Shown here one piece after another: positions 19,029 through 26,736 of a stretch of DNA of 61,523 nucleotides (its first letter is position 1; the number at the start of each line of letters is the position of its first letter). A model generated the notes under the pieces. That model did no database searches, was not told the DNA's origin, and worked only from the letters and a program-made list of their open reading frames with translations. Source of the DNA: Clostridium sp. (GTDB lineage Bacteria > Bacillota > Clostridia > Clostridiales > Clostridiaceae); the NCBI GenBank assembly GCA_022773025.1, contig JALEZF010000001.1, positions 1 to 61,523 on the forward strand, written 5' to 3'. The position numbers were made by a program, and so were the translations under genes.

Positions 19029-20189
19029 CTAATCTAATTTTAAATCCTTAAGTTTGCTTCCTAAAAGCTCTGCAAGACTAGTTCCCTCGTCACTGCTTTC
19101 ATTATACATTGAGTAATCTTCCTTTGGCTTCTCTACAGCATCTTTTATGCTTAGAGAAATTCTCTTGTTCTTAGCATTTATATCTAGTACTTTAACATTT
19201 ACCATTTGTCCTATTTCAAGCTTTTCTGATGGCTTAGCAATTCTATCCTCACATATTTCTGATATATGAACTAAACCTTCAATTCCATCCATAACTTCAA
19301 CAAAGGCCCCAATATTTATGAATTTTAATACCTTTCCTTGAACAACGTCTCCTATTTTAAGTTCAGTTTCTACCTTGTTCCAAGGATCTTCTTCTATGTT
19401 CTTAAGTCCTAAAGAAATTCTATTTCTTTCTCTGTCGAAGTCTATTACATAAACATTTACCTTGTCTCCAACTGATACAACTTCTTCTGGCTTATTTACT
19501 CTCTTCCAGCTTAAGTCATTTAAGTGTACAAGTCCCTCAATTCCACCAAGATCAACAAATGCTCCAAAGCTCATTAGTTTCACTACAGTTCCACATCTAG
19601 TTTCACCTTTATTTAAAGAATCCCAAAGTTTTTCTTTCTTAGCTTCTAATTCTTTTTTCTCCACAGCTTTTATTGAAGCAACTACTCTGTTTTTGTTTAA
19701 GTCAAGTTCTATGATCTCAGCCTTAAACTCTTTTCCTATAAGGTCTTTAAGCTCTACCCTATGAACTGATGCATGGGATGCAGGTATGAAAACTCTCATT
19801 CCACCGTATTCTGATACAAGCCCGCCTTTAACTTCTTCCTTAACCTTTAAAGTTATCTCTTCATTTTTATCGAAGGCTTTCTTTATGTTCTTTCTAGCAA
19901 TTCTCTCATCTGCAGACTTCTTTGACAAAGAAACATTTCCCTCACCATCATCAAAGCTTTCTATTACAGCTTCTATTGAATCTCCTTCATGGAAAAGTTC
20001 TTCTATATTCTCGTCTTCATTACATAAGTTTTTCTTTTCTATTATTCCATCTTTCATGTAATTTATATTTACAAGAATATATTCAGAAGTTGCCTTCAAA
20101 ATTGTTCCCTTTACTAATTCACCTGTTCTTAAGGTTTTTAAATCATACTGGCTTAGTAATTCTTCCATAGACATTTCATTTTCACTCAT
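19029..20189 (-). CDS. rpsA: 30S ribosomal protein S1 homologue with four S1 domains
   Basis: The 386-residue RNA-binding protein carries four S1 (OB-fold) repeats at about residues 18-88, 105-172, 188-258 and 274-345. The third and fourth are most typical (GAFVDLGGIEGLVH, GAFVEVMDGIEGLVHISE). A charged tail ends the protein. It corresponds to the short Firmicute form of S1, which assists translation initiation but may be less essential than the six-domain enterobacterial protein. In some clostridia the gene is fused to ispH; here it is free-standing. AAGGAG precedes the ATG. Confidence 0.88.
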   Translation of the reverse strand: MSENEMSMEELLSQYDLKTLRTGELVKGTILKATSEYILVNINYMKDGIIEKKNLCNEDENIEELFHEGDSIEAVIESFDDGEGNVSLSKKSADERIARKNIKKAFDKNEEITLKVKEEVKGGLVSEYGGMRVFIPASHASVHRVELKDLIGKEFKAEIIELDLNKNRVVASIKAVEKKELEAKKEKLWDSLNKGETRCGTVVKLMSFGAFVDLGGIEGLVHLNDLSWKRVNKPEEVVSVGDKVNVYVIDFDRERNRISLGLKNIEEDPWNKVETELKIGDVVQGKVLKFINIGAFVEVMDGIEGLVHISEICEDRIAKPSEKLEIGQMVNVKVLDINAKNKRISLSIKDAVEKPKEDYSMYNESSDEGTSLAELLGSKLKDLKLD

Positions 20190-20394
20190 CTTATAACACT
20201 CCTTAAGTTTTCTATAATTATATTTTACTCGATTTATATAGTAATCTTCAATGTAATATTATCATACTATGTTAATAAAATCTTAATCTTTTTATAAAAC
20301 CATAGGTTCTACCTTACTATTTTACATCATATCATGTATACTTAAAATTAGATAATTGCATATATTTATTATATGTAGTTTATTTTTCCGGGGG

Positions 20395-21045
20395 GTGTCA
20401 ACAATTAAAAATAAGAATAAAAGACCTATTATACTTAGTATATTATTAACGTTTATATTTTTATTCACTTGTTATTTAGATTTTGGAGTTTCTCAGATTG
20501 ATATTAACAATGGTGAAGCTTCTACAACTGTAGCTTATGCTAAAAGTTCTTCATCTAAGAGTTCCTCTAGCAAAAGCTCTTCAAGCAAGAGCTCTTCATC
20601 TAAGAGTTCTTCAAGCAGTTTTAAATCTGGGTCCTTTAGTAGTGGATCAAGTTCTTCTTCTGGGAAAAGCGGAACTTCTTCATCTTCTGGAGGGTTTAAA
20701 TCAGGTAGTTTTAGCAGTGGAAGTAAAAATTCATCTAATTCATCCTCTGGCAGCAGTTCAAGCTCTGGTGGATTTAAATCTGGAAGCTTCTCAAATTCCA
20801 AGGATAAAGGTTCAAGCAGCGATAGTAGTAGTTCAAAGAAAGAGTCTACCTATGATAGCAGTTCAAGCTCAGGGGGAAGCTCTAACAGATCCTTCTTCCC
20901 TAATCCATTTTATTGGGGCAGGTCCTATTACGGAGGAAGAAGTGGATTTTCTATTGGAACTGTGTTAAAGTTTGTAGTATTATTAATACTAATAATCATA
21001 ATTATCAGAGCAATAAAGCGTTACTTTGATAGAAAATACAAATAA
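20395..21045 (+). CDS. Serine-rich secreted or membrane-anchored low-complexity protein
   Basis: The protein has about 213-216 residues. An N-terminal hydrophobic segment (IILSILLTFIFLF) resembles a signal peptide with possible cleavage after AYA. Then come about 125 residues of serine with lysine and glycine, including three GGFKSGSFS-type repeats. A YYGGRSG linker, a C-terminal membrane helix (VVLLILIIIII) and a basic tail end it. The start is unclear. GGGGGGTG at 20390-20397 is a good ribosome site for an ATT codon at 20404, whereas GTG at 20395 overlaps that site; a TTG at 20356 has none. It is followed 16 bases later by pspA, so the two are probably co-transcribed. Function unknown. Confidence 0.75.
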   Translation: MSTIKNKNKRPIILSILLTFIFLFTCYLDFGVSQIDINNGEASTTVAYAKSSSSKSSSSKSSSSKSSSSKSSSSSFKSGSFSSGSSSSSGKSGTSSSSGGFKSGSFSSGSKNSSNSSSGSSSSSGGFKSGSFSNSKDKGSSSDSSSSKKESTYDSSSSSGGSSNRSFFPNPFYWGRSYYGGRSGFSIGTVLKFVVLLILIIIIIRAIKRYFDRKYK

Positions 21046-21061
21046 TACGGAGGTAATAAGA

Positions 21062-21712
21062 ATGGGAGTATTTAACAGAATTTCAAACATGTTTAGAGCA
21101 AAGGTAAACAACACTTTAGATGAAATGGAGAATCCAATTGAATTATTGGACCAAAAGATAAGAGATATGGAAGAAAGCTTAGGAAAGGCAAAACTTTCTT
21201 CAGCCCAAATCCTAGGAAATGTACGTGAAATCCAAAAGAAGATGGAAGAGTGCCAAAAGGAATCTGCTGATTACGAAGGCAAAGTTAAGCTTGCTTTAGG
21301 AAAAGGTAATGAAGACCTTGCAAAAAAGGCTCTAGAAAGAAAATTAGATGCCGATAAGAGATATGCATCCTTAAAGACTAGCTACGATGAAGCATCTGTA
21401 AAAGCAGAAGCTGTTAAAAAGAATCTAAGAGCTCTTGAAGAAGAAATTCAAGAAACTAGAAACTATAGAGATGAAGCTGCAGCTAGATTCAACAATGCTG
21501 AAGCAAACAAAAAGGTAAATGAAATTTTATCTAATGTCCAAACATCATCTAACAAGATAAATCTAGATGACATAGAAAGAAAGATTCAAAGAAAAGAAGC
21601 TATGGCTGAAGGCCTACAGGATTTGAGAGACAATAATTCTTTAGAGAAAGAATTTGACGCTCTAAATGAATTAGACTTAGACTCTGAACTTGAAAAATAC
21701 AAGAATCAATAG
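21062..21712 (+). CDS. pspA: PspA/IM30 (Vipp1) family membrane-stress protein
   Basis: The 216-residue protein is almost wholly alpha-helical coiled coil, with an amphipathic N-terminal helix (MGVFNRISNMFRAKVN) for membrane contact. The PspA_IM30 pattern is clear: NPIELLDQKIRDMEESL, then long heptad helices with AEANKKVNEIL. The family forms ESCRT-III-like rings on damaged membranes. ACGGAGG stands before the ATG at 21062; the frame is open upstream to 21026, but that reading would overlap the serine-rich gene. It is the centre of a three-gene set and is followed eight bases later by the cysteine-rich gene. Confidence 0.92.
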   Translation: MGVFNRISNMFRAKVNNTLDEMENPIELLDQKIRDMEESLGKAKLSSAQILGNVREIQKKMEECQKESADYEGKVKLALGKGNEDLAKKALERKLDADKRYASLKTSYDEASVKAEAVKKNLRALEEEIQETRNYRDEAAARFNNAEANKKVNEILSNVQTSSNKINLDDIERKIQRKEAMAEGLQDLRDNNSLEKEFDALNELDLDSELEKYKNQ

Positions 21713-21720
21713 AAGGTGCC

Positions 21721-22380
21721 ATGATGAGTACTCAAGAGTTTGTAGAAAAGGAAAAGGACACATTTGGTAAGGCATTCGTTGATATAAACTACGCCATTGA
21801 TAACATTTCACCTTTTGTAGAGAAAGAGGAACTTTCTAGAAGAAAATACGTCATAAAGCTTCCTGTACTTGATAAATATATTGATATGCTTGAAGCTGCA
21901 GAAACATCTTCTCCAAAGAAAAAAGGCTTGTTCTCTATGTTTAAGGGTGACAACTCAACATCTGATTTGGAGAGTTACAAATCTAAAAATATTGAATCCT
22001 TAAATCAGCTTGTGACCTGTTCAACCTGTAAGTGTCTAAATTGTGTGGCAAAATGTAAGTTTAAAGCTTGCATCGATTGTAGAAGAAATTCTCACACAAG
22101 ATATTGTGACCATGAAAGGTTCTGCGTAACCTTCCATGACAACTTTACCTTGGACCTTACTAACAATGACACTGGAAGAAGAAATAAATATAAAGCTTTA
22201 GCTACTATAAAAGATTCTACTCTAGACAAAAGATATATTTTAATCGAAAATATAGTGGACAAGGATGATAAATTTATATTATATTACTATCCAACTCTTT
22301 CTGGTGATGAATTTGGTGAAATAGAAGATGTAAATGAATTTGATACTATTGCAGGAGTTTACGAACAGAGTAACTTCTAG
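21721..22380 (+). CDS. Cysteine-rich, probably metal-binding protein linked to PspA
   Basis: This 219-residue protein (start ATG 21721, or the adjacent ATG at 21724; GAAGGTG upstream) has a helical N-terminal half. Nine cysteines then fall within residues 100-135: C100, C103, C105, C108, C112, C117, C120, C129 and C135, plus H125 and H131. That spacing suggests two or three zinc sites or a metal cluster. The C-terminal 80 residues look beta-rich and contain a conserved-looking YYYPTLSGDEFGEIED segment. There is no membrane segment. It is eight bases behind pspA and was probably expressed with it. I recognise no named family. Confidence 0.8.
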   Translation: MMSTQEFVEKEKDTFGKAFVDINYAIDNISPFVEKEELSRRKYVIKLPVLDKYIDMLEAAETSSPKKKGLFSMFKGDNSTSDLESYKSKNIESLNQLVTCSTCKCLNCVAKCKFKACIDCRRNSHTRYCDHERFCVTFHDNFTLDLTNNDTGRRNKYKALATIKDSTLDKRYILIENIVDKDDKFILYYYPTLSGDEFGEIEDVNEFDTIAGVYEQSNF

Positions 22381-22434
22381 GATATATTCATGAAGTTTTG
22401 AAAGTAAAAATTCAACTTGCTACAGATAAATGTA

Positions 22435-22465
22435 AAAAAAGCTGCCCTTTAAAGGCAGCTTTTTT
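22435..22465. terminator. Convergent terminator between the pspA set and the copper operon
   Basis: AAAAAAGCTGCC pairs with GGCAGCTTTTTT around a TTTAAA-type centre. It can end both the rightward pspA set and the leftward copper operon. Confidence 0.9.
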
Positions 22466-22482
22466 ATATTGAAATCAAATTT

Positions 22483-22680
22483 CTAGTTTATTTCAACTAC
22501 TTCATATCCATAGTCTTCTATGGCATTTTTTATTGCTTCATCTGATATTTCTCCATCAAAAGTAGCACACTTTTCAGCTAAATCCACATTAATGTTTGTA
22601 GCTCCAATCTCAGTTAAAGCCTCTTTAACGTGATTTGCACAGTGTCCACAGCTCATTCCATTTATCATTACCTTTTTCAT
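22483..22680 (-). CDS. copZ: Copper chaperone, heavy-metal-associated domain
   Basis: The 65-residue protein is a single HMA domain with the metal motif GMSCGHC (C11, C14). CopZ-type proteins carry Cu(I) to CopA or CsoR. The ATG at 22680 is preceded by AAGGAGATG; the frame is open upstream to 22707, but that start has no binding site. It is the last gene of the csoR-copA-copZ operon, 48 bases downstream of copA. Confidence 0.9.
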   Translation of the reverse strand: MKKVMINGMSCGHCANHVKEALTEIGATNINVDLAEKCATFDGEISDEAIKNAIEDYGYEVVEIN

Positions 22681-22727
22681 ATATATACATCTCCTTTTAA
22701 TATACATGCATATTTCTATGCGTTAAT

Positions 22728-25169
22728 TTATCTTAAAGGCTTATAGCCCTTTAATCTTAATGCATTCAGTAAAACTGAAACTGAACTAAAACTCATGGCT
22801 AAGGCAGCTATCATAGGATTTAATAATGGTCCTCCAAAGGCGTACAATAATCCCATTGCTACAGGTATTCCTAAAGTATTGTATCCAAATGCCCAGAATA
22901 AATTCTCTTTTATATTTCTTATGGTCTTCTTGCTCAAATCTATAGCTATTGGAACATCCATAAGATCACTCTTTACAAGAACTATATCTGCTGATTCTAT
23001 GGCTACATCAGTACCAGACCCTATAGCTATTCCTACGTCAGCAGCCACTAAAGCAGGTGCATCATTTATTCCATCACCAACCATAGCCACTTTATAGCCC
23101 TGCTTTTGAAGCTTTTGTACTTCTTCTGCTTTGTGCTCAGGCATTACCTCTGCTATAATCTTGTCAATTCCAACCTGTCTTCCTATGGCATTTGCTGTGT
23201 TCTTATTGTCACCAGTAAGCATCGCTACTGTTATTCCCATATTGTGAAGAACCTCTACAGCTTTCTTACTGCTAGGCTTTATAGTATCTGCAACTGCTAT
23301 TATTCCCTTTATCTCTTTGCCTATAGCTATTATCATAGGAGTTTTGCCTTCTAATGAAAGACTCTCCATCTTACTCTCCACATCTTTTAAAGGAAGTTCT
23401 CTATCCATCATAAGATTTAGATTTCCTAGATAAACATCTTTTTCATTTATAGTTACCTCTATACCTCTTCCTGATATAGCTTTGAAATTCTCTGATGCTC
23501 CAAGTTTTATTTCATCCTCTTCTGCTCTTTTTACTATAGCTTCTCCAAGAGGGTGCTCAGAGCCTTTTTCTGCTGTAGCTGCAAAATATAACAGTTCTTT
23601 TTCATCAATACCATAGGTTATTATATCTGTAACCTTAGGCTTTCCTTCAGTTATAGTTCCTGTTTTATCAAATATTATAGCATTTATCTTGTGGGCATTT
23701 TCTAGAGCTTCTCCGCTCTTTATAAGAACACCATTTTCTGCTCCTTTTCCTGTACCAACCATAATAGCCGTAGGTGTAGCTAATCCCAGTGCACATGGAC
23801 ACGCTATTACAAGAACAGATATAAATATAGTAAGTACAAATATAGCATCCTTACCTGCAATGGCCCATATTATAGCTCCTAAAATAGCTAAGCCTATTAC
23901 CGTAGGAACAAAATATCCTGAAATTATATCGGCAAGTTTTGCAATAGGTGCCTTTGATCCTTGTGCTTCTTCTACAAGCTTTATTATTTGAGAAAGTGTC
24001 GTATCCTTTCCGACCTTTGTAGCTCTATATTTTATATAACCATTTTTATTGATAGAAGCCCCTATAACCTTAGAACCTAAAGACTTTTCTACGGGGATAC
24101 TTTCTCCAGTAAGCATTGATTCATCTATTGATGTGCTTCCCTCTACTACCTCTCCATCTACAGGAAGTCTTTCACCTGGCTTTACAATTACTATATCATC
24201 TACCATAACATCGTCTATTGGTACAACTATTTCACTGCCATCTCTTATTATAGTAGCGTTTTTAGGCGCAAGCCCCATAAGCTTCTTTATAGCATCTGAT
24301 GTTTTTCCTTTTGATACACTTTCTAAATATTTTCCTAAAGTTATCAATGTCAATATTGTGGCTGCTGACTCAAAATACAAATCCATAGCATATTTTGAAT
24401 TTCCCATAGATATCTGATATATTGCAAATAATCCATATATCACTGCTGCTAGGGTACCTATAGAAATAAGTGAATCCATGTTTGGTGCCATAAGCTTTAG
24501 AGCTTTAAATCCATTAACGTAAAATCTTCTTCCGGTGTACATAACTGGAACAACAAGTACAAGCTGTATTATTCCAAAGTTTAATGGATTTACCATAGGG
24601 TCTATAATTGATGGAAGATGCAGTCCCATCATATGTCCCATAGATATATAAAGTAGTGGAACTGTGAATATAATTGATATTATAAATCTCTTCCAAAGAT
24701 TTTTGCTTTCTATCTCTGCCTTGTTTACTTCTTCCTTTTTTCCTTCTTCTATATCTAAGGCTTTGTAGCCAGCTTTAGATATAGCTGTCTTTATATCTGA
24801 TATATCTGTAACTGATGGCTCATATGTTATTTTTAATTTTTCTGTAGCTATATTTACATCAGAAGATACAACTCCAGGAAGTTTCCTAGTGACTCTTTCT
24901 ACAGCTTTTGCACAAGCTGCACAAGTCATCCCCTCTATAGCCATAGTCTTTTCTACTGTATCTAGCTTTCCTTTGTATCCTGCCTTTTCTATAGCACTTT
25001 CGATTTGCTCAACAGTGACTTTAGTTTCATCATAAGTGATATTTAGTTTTTCTGTAGCTATATTTACAGAAGAGCTTTCAACACCATCAAGTTTTTTTGT
25101 AACTCTCTCCACAGCCTTTGCACAGGCTGCACAAGTCATGCCTTCTATATTTAAAATCTTGTTCGCCAT
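22728..25169 (-). CDS. copA: Cu(I)-exporting P-type ATPase
   Basis: The 813-residue P1B-type ATPase expels Cu(I) across the cell membrane. Two N-terminal HMA domains carry GMTCAAC motifs (C13/C16 and C83/C86). Eight membrane helices follow, with the transport motif CPC in VIACPCALG. Further landmarks are the actuator TGES, the phosphorylation site DKTGT, the nucleotide-domain HP motif SEHPLGEA, and the hinge GDGINDAP. YN and MSFSS motifs in the last helices fit the Cu(I) subgroup. It starts nine bases after csoR. Confidence 0.95.
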   Translation of the reverse strand: MANKILNIEGMTCAACAKAVERVTKKLDGVESSSVNIATEKLNITYDETKVTVEQIESAIEKAGYKGKLDTVEKTMAIEGMTCAACAKAVERVTRKLPGVVSSDVNIATEKLKITYEPSVTDISDIKTAISKAGYKALDIEEGKKEEVNKAEIESKNLWKRFIISIIFTVPLLYISMGHMMGLHLPSIIDPMVNPLNFGIIQLVLVVPVMYTGRRFYVNGFKALKLMAPNMDSLISIGTLAAVIYGLFAIYQISMGNSKYAMDLYFESAATILTLITLGKYLESVSKGKTSDAIKKLMGLAPKNATIIRDGSEIVVPIDDVMVDDIVIVKPGERLPVDGEVVEGSTSIDESMLTGESIPVEKSLGSKVIGASINKNGYIKYRATKVGKDTTLSQIIKLVEEAQGSKAPIAKLADIISGYFVPTVIGLAILGAIIWAIAGKDAIFVLTIFISVLVIACPCALGLATPTAIMVGTGKGAENGVLIKSGEALENAHKINAIIFDKTGTITEGKPKVTDIITYGIDEKELLYFAATAEKGSEHPLGEAIVKRAEEDEIKLGASENFKAISGRGIEVTINEKDVYLGNLNLMMDRELPLKDVESKMESLSLEGKTPMIIAIGKEIKGIIAVADTIKPSSKKAVEVLHNMGITVAMLTGDNKNTANAIGRQVGIDKIIAEVMPEHKAEEVQKLQKQGYKVAMVGDGINDAPALVAADVGIAIGSGTDVAIESADIVLVKSDLMDVPIAIDLSKKTIRNIKENLFWAFGYNTLGIPVAMGLLYAFGGPLLNPMIAALAMSFSSVSVLLNALRLKGYKPLR

Positions 25170-25178
25170 AAAATCTCC

Positions 25179-25445
25179 CTACTTTCCCATAATTTTCTCC
25201 AAGACACTTATTATTTCATCCACCTTCTCTTCTCCTGAATTATGCAAAAATGCCTCCTTAACACAATGATTCATGTGTTGTTTCAAAATTAAAGAGTTTG
25301 ATTTCTTTAAAAGTGCTTGTGCTGCCACTATCTGGTTTGATATATCAATGCAGTATCTGCCGTCTTCTATCATTTTTATTATTCCCTCTATCTGTCCCTT
25401 TGATGTCTTTAACATCTGTAATGCTGCTTTTTTTTCTTCGTTCAT
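25179..25445 (-). CDS. csoR: Copper-sensing transcriptional repressor CsoR
   Basis: The 88-residue, all-helical repressor releases its operator when Cu(I) binds. The copper ligands of CsoR are present with the right spacing: C32, H57 and C61 (intervals 25 and 4). AGAGGTGA precedes the ATG. It is first in the operon with copA and copZ, and its likely operator is at 25464-25487, so the operon is self-repressed and induced by copper. Confidence 0.93.
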   Translation of the reverse strand: MNEEKKAALQMLKTSKGQIEGIIKMIEDGRYCIDISNQIVAAQALLKKSNSLILKQHMNHCVKEAFLHNSGEEKVDEIISVLEKIMGK

Positions 25446-25463
25446 AATTTCACCTCTTTTATG

Positions 25464-25487
25464 TACCCCCTCCCCGTAGTAGGGGTA
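25464..25487 (-). promoter_or_regulatory. Probable CsoR operator
   Basis: A G/C-rich imperfect inverted repeat, TACCCCC...GGGGTA, lies in otherwise A/T-rich DNA. It matches the CsoR operator style (TACCC and GGGTA ends with G/C tracts) and covers the expected transcription start just after the -10 box. Confidence 0.75.
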
Positions 25488-25494
25488 TATTGAA

Positions 25495-25523
25495 AGTATA
25501 TCACTCCAATTTAGCTAATGCAA
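25495..25523 (-). promoter_or_regulatory. Promoter of the csoR-copA-copZ operon
   Basis: On the - strand TTGCAT (25518-25523) and TATACT (25495-25500) are separated by exactly 17 bases, a good housekeeping promoter. The CsoR site follows at once. Confidence 0.75.
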
Positions 25524-25555
25524 TACCTATTTTAAAAACATTAATACATAAAAAA

Positions 25556-25585
25556 TGGCTGTCACAATACAAAATGTGACAGCCA
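25556..25585 (-). terminator. Terminator of the CBS-domain gene
   Basis: TGGCTGTCACA pairs perfectly with TGTGACAGCCA downstream of the CBS gene stop codon; A/T runs flank both sides. Confidence 0.8.
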
Positions 25586-25613
25586 CTTTAAATTTACACA
25601 ACTATTTTTAATT

Positions 25614-26039
25614 TTAAACTATATTTCTTTGTTTACAACTCATAAGTGCATCTGAGCAGTAATTTATTATATCACTTCTCTTGATTATTCCTATAAAAGT
25701 TCCTTCATCATCCACAACGGGTACAAAATTTTGACTAGCTGCTAATGACATAAGACTTTCAATAGTTGAGTTTATGGTAACTGATTTGTGTTTTATCCTT
25801 CTTGGGATATCATGTACTTTTACTCTCTGTGTGTTTGAAAAATTAAGCTTGGGATCACTTTTAAGTTTCCAAAGTATATCCCCTTCAGTAAGAGTCCCTA
25901 CATACTTTCCTTGATTATTTATTAATGGTATGGCAGTATATCCGTGATACTCCATCCTCTCAATAACTTGTCTCATGTTAGACTCTATATTTTCATATAT
26001 AACTTCACTTTTAGGTGTCAGAAAGAACGCAATATTCAT
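25614..26039 (-). CDS. CBS-pair domain protein
   Basis: The 141-residue protein consists of two CBS motifs (about 25-60, HGYTAIPLINNQGKYVGTLTEGD; about 95-130, QNFVPVVDDEGTFIGIIKRSD) with no fused effector domain. Stand-alone CBS pairs bind adenine nucleotides and often act as energy sensors on a partner protein. AAGGGG stands before the ATG. It is monocistronic, and the neighbours give no clue to the partner. Confidence 0.85.
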   Translation of the reverse strand: MNIAFFLTPKSEVIYENIESNMRQVIERMEYHGYTAIPLINNQGKYVGTLTEGDILWKLKSDPKLNFSNTQRVKVHDIPRRIKHKSVTINSTIESLMSLAASQNFVPVVDDEGTFIGIIKRSDIINYCSDALMSCKQRNIV

Positions 26040-26234
26040 GGCAAACCCTTTCCCCTTAAATTATATTTTTATTTCTATAATTTTATTTTATCATATTTTT
26101 AGCTGCCTATCCATGCAGTTATATAAAGTTCATAAATTATTAAACTCGTTATAATTACCATTTAAAATGTATAGAAAACCATTTGGATTTTTGCTATACT
26201 CTTAATTAGTTAAACTATAAGGAGGTTTAGGTAT

Positions 26235-26546
26235 ATGTTAAAAAATTTAATTGATGCTAAAAAGAAAAAACAAAATAAAGATACAGCAAAAAATATAGCG
26301 GTTTGCACTACAGGAATTTTAGCTGGACTAGCTGCTGGAATGCTACTTGCTCCAAAATCAGGTAAAGAAACTAGAAAAAATTTAACTGCTTCTGCAAAAG
26401 AGTTGAATGCTAACATAAAAGAAAAAGCGGCTTCTACAACGAGCAAAGCAAAAGGCAAGCTATCTTCATACCTTAACAAAAATGAGAAAACAAATGTAGA
26501 AGAAAACATGATAGATATAACTGAGGATATGTCTTCAGAGAAATAG
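26235..26546 (+). CDS. YtxH-like small membrane-associated protein
   Basis: The 103-residue protein has a short glycine/alanine-rich hydrophobic helix (about 20-42, GILAGLAAGMLLAPKSGKETR) followed by a lysine- and serine-rich helical tail. The APKSGKETR motif after the helix is the hallmark of the YtxH (gas vesicle-like) family. Those proteins are linked to general stress in bacilli, but their mechanism is unknown. AAGGAGG precedes the ATG, and a TATACT box about 45 bases upstream suggests its own promoter. Confidence 0.85.
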   Translation: MLKNLIDAKKKKQNKDTAKNIAVCTTGILAGLAAGMLLAPKSGKETRKNLTASAKELNANIKEKAASTTSKAKGKLSSYLNKNEKTNVEENMIDITEDMSSEK

Positions 26547-26615
26547 AATATAATTTACACTCAGAGGATATATTACTAATAATACGGATTAATTTATAGA
26601 TAGACCATAAATTCC

Positions 26616-26661
26616 ACATCCATGATTAAAGTTTTATTTTCTATGTCATGGATGTTTTTTT
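26616..26661 (+). terminator. Terminator of the YtxH gene
   Basis: ACATCCATGA pairs with TCATGGATGT and is followed by a run of six or seven T. Confidence 0.85.
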
Positions 26662-26736
26662 AGTAGCAATATACGTTTTAAAAATTACAGCTAATACGCA
26701 ATAATATTTATTCTTAATATCGTAGGAGGTCTTAAA

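Noticed and set aside
20535..20968. Long open frames antisense and out of frame to the serine-rich gene
   Set aside because: They exist because serine codon repeats (TCT, AGT, AGC) lack stops in other frames. They have no ribosome site and the products are monotonous leucine/glutamate or leucine/valine chains.
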